From assembly GCF_019431045.1 (NCBI RefSeq), contig NZ_JAHXPT010000013.1, forward strand, positions 1-64,000: a stretch of 64,000 nucleotides of DNA, given 5' to 3'. The stretch comes from Clostridium weizhouense. Its GTDB lineage: Bacteria > Bacillota > Clostridia > Clostridiales > Clostridiaceae. Shown here in pieces: positions 63,958 through 64,000 of this stretch. A program made the translations under genes and the position numbers. Positions within the stretch are counted from its first letter, which is position 1. Each line of letters begins with the position of its first letter. The notes below the pieces were generated by a model. It saw only the letters and a program-made list of their open reading frames with translations, did not search any database and had not been told where the DNA came from.

Positions 63958-64000
63958 ATGTGTATTAAAAAATATATTTTTAGTTTGTTTATCATAGTTG
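63958..64000 (+). CDS. Start of a gene cut by the window end
   Basis: AGAGGGG then ATG opens MCIKKYIFSLFIIV, which looks like an N-terminal membrane segment or signal peptide. The rest is outside the window. Confidence 0.5.
   Translation, partial: MCIKKYIFSLFIIV

Overview
The window is a very AT-rich chromosomal segment of a low-GC Firmicute, most likely Clostridium sensu stricto. This rests on the codon use, strong AGGAGG ribosome sites, the alpha/beta iron-sulfur serine dehydratase, a TPP-riboswitch thiW-thiD-thiC-thiM-thiE operon, and DUF4317, DUF1062 and CD3324-type genes. No rRNA or tRNA gene was seen, and the species cannot be fixed from the sequence alone.

Layout. (1) 0.1-9.1 kb is an amino-sugar catabolic cluster: nagA (minus), a mannose-family PTS (IIB, IIC, IID, IIA), a GntR/UTRA regulator, agaS, a tagatose-bisphosphate aldolase and a tagatose-6-phosphate kinase. 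Together they can take N-acetylgalactosamine to triose phosphates. (2) 9.5-13.1 kb holds a CYTH protein, an NdpA-like nucleoid protein and a membrane diguanylate cyclase. (3) 13.3-21.6 kb (minus) is a full arginine cluster, argG-H-C-J-B-D-F, with a sigma-A promoter and a candidate ARG box. (4) 22-30.3 kb holds a CPBP protease, a WG-repeat protein, fba, DUF4363 and DUF421 genes, a nucleoside kinase and sdaAB/sdaAA. (5) 30.4-35.9 kb is the thiamine operon. (6) About 38.2-53.4 kb is an integrated mobilizable-type element. It carries a large serine recombinase, a P4/D5-type primase-helicase, divergent XRE regulators, many small unknown genes, and two probable defence or toxin modules (an AAA-ATPase plus small partner, and DUF6236 plus PIN). 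No conjugation or capsid genes are visible. (7) 53.5-64 kb holds decayed MerR and DUF2268 genes, a TetR-MFS efflux pair, a secreted stalk-domain protein, DUF1062 and CD3324-family genes, rubrerythrin, DUF4317 and a GNAT enzyme.

The strongest unusual signals are RNA-level. Two homologous leaders, 58.9 and 59.8-60.1 kb, each carry an eight-codon upstream ORF, a hairpin over its stop codon, a distant 12-nt segment able to pair with that hairpin, and a masked Shine-Dalgarno site. They precede two unrelated genes (DUF1062 and CD3324-like). The sdaAB leader has its Shine-Dalgarno separated from the ATG by a perfect hairpin that, folded, gives normal spacing, plus an upstream anti-Shine-Dalgarno.

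The intergenic DNA also carries at least five families of palindromic repeats. One of them (family A) is present about ten times, mostly between genes that should be co-transcribed in the aga, arg and thi operons, and has swappable internal modules. In the mobile element, a catalytically dead copy of the recombinase catalytic domain sits just upstream of the intact integrase.
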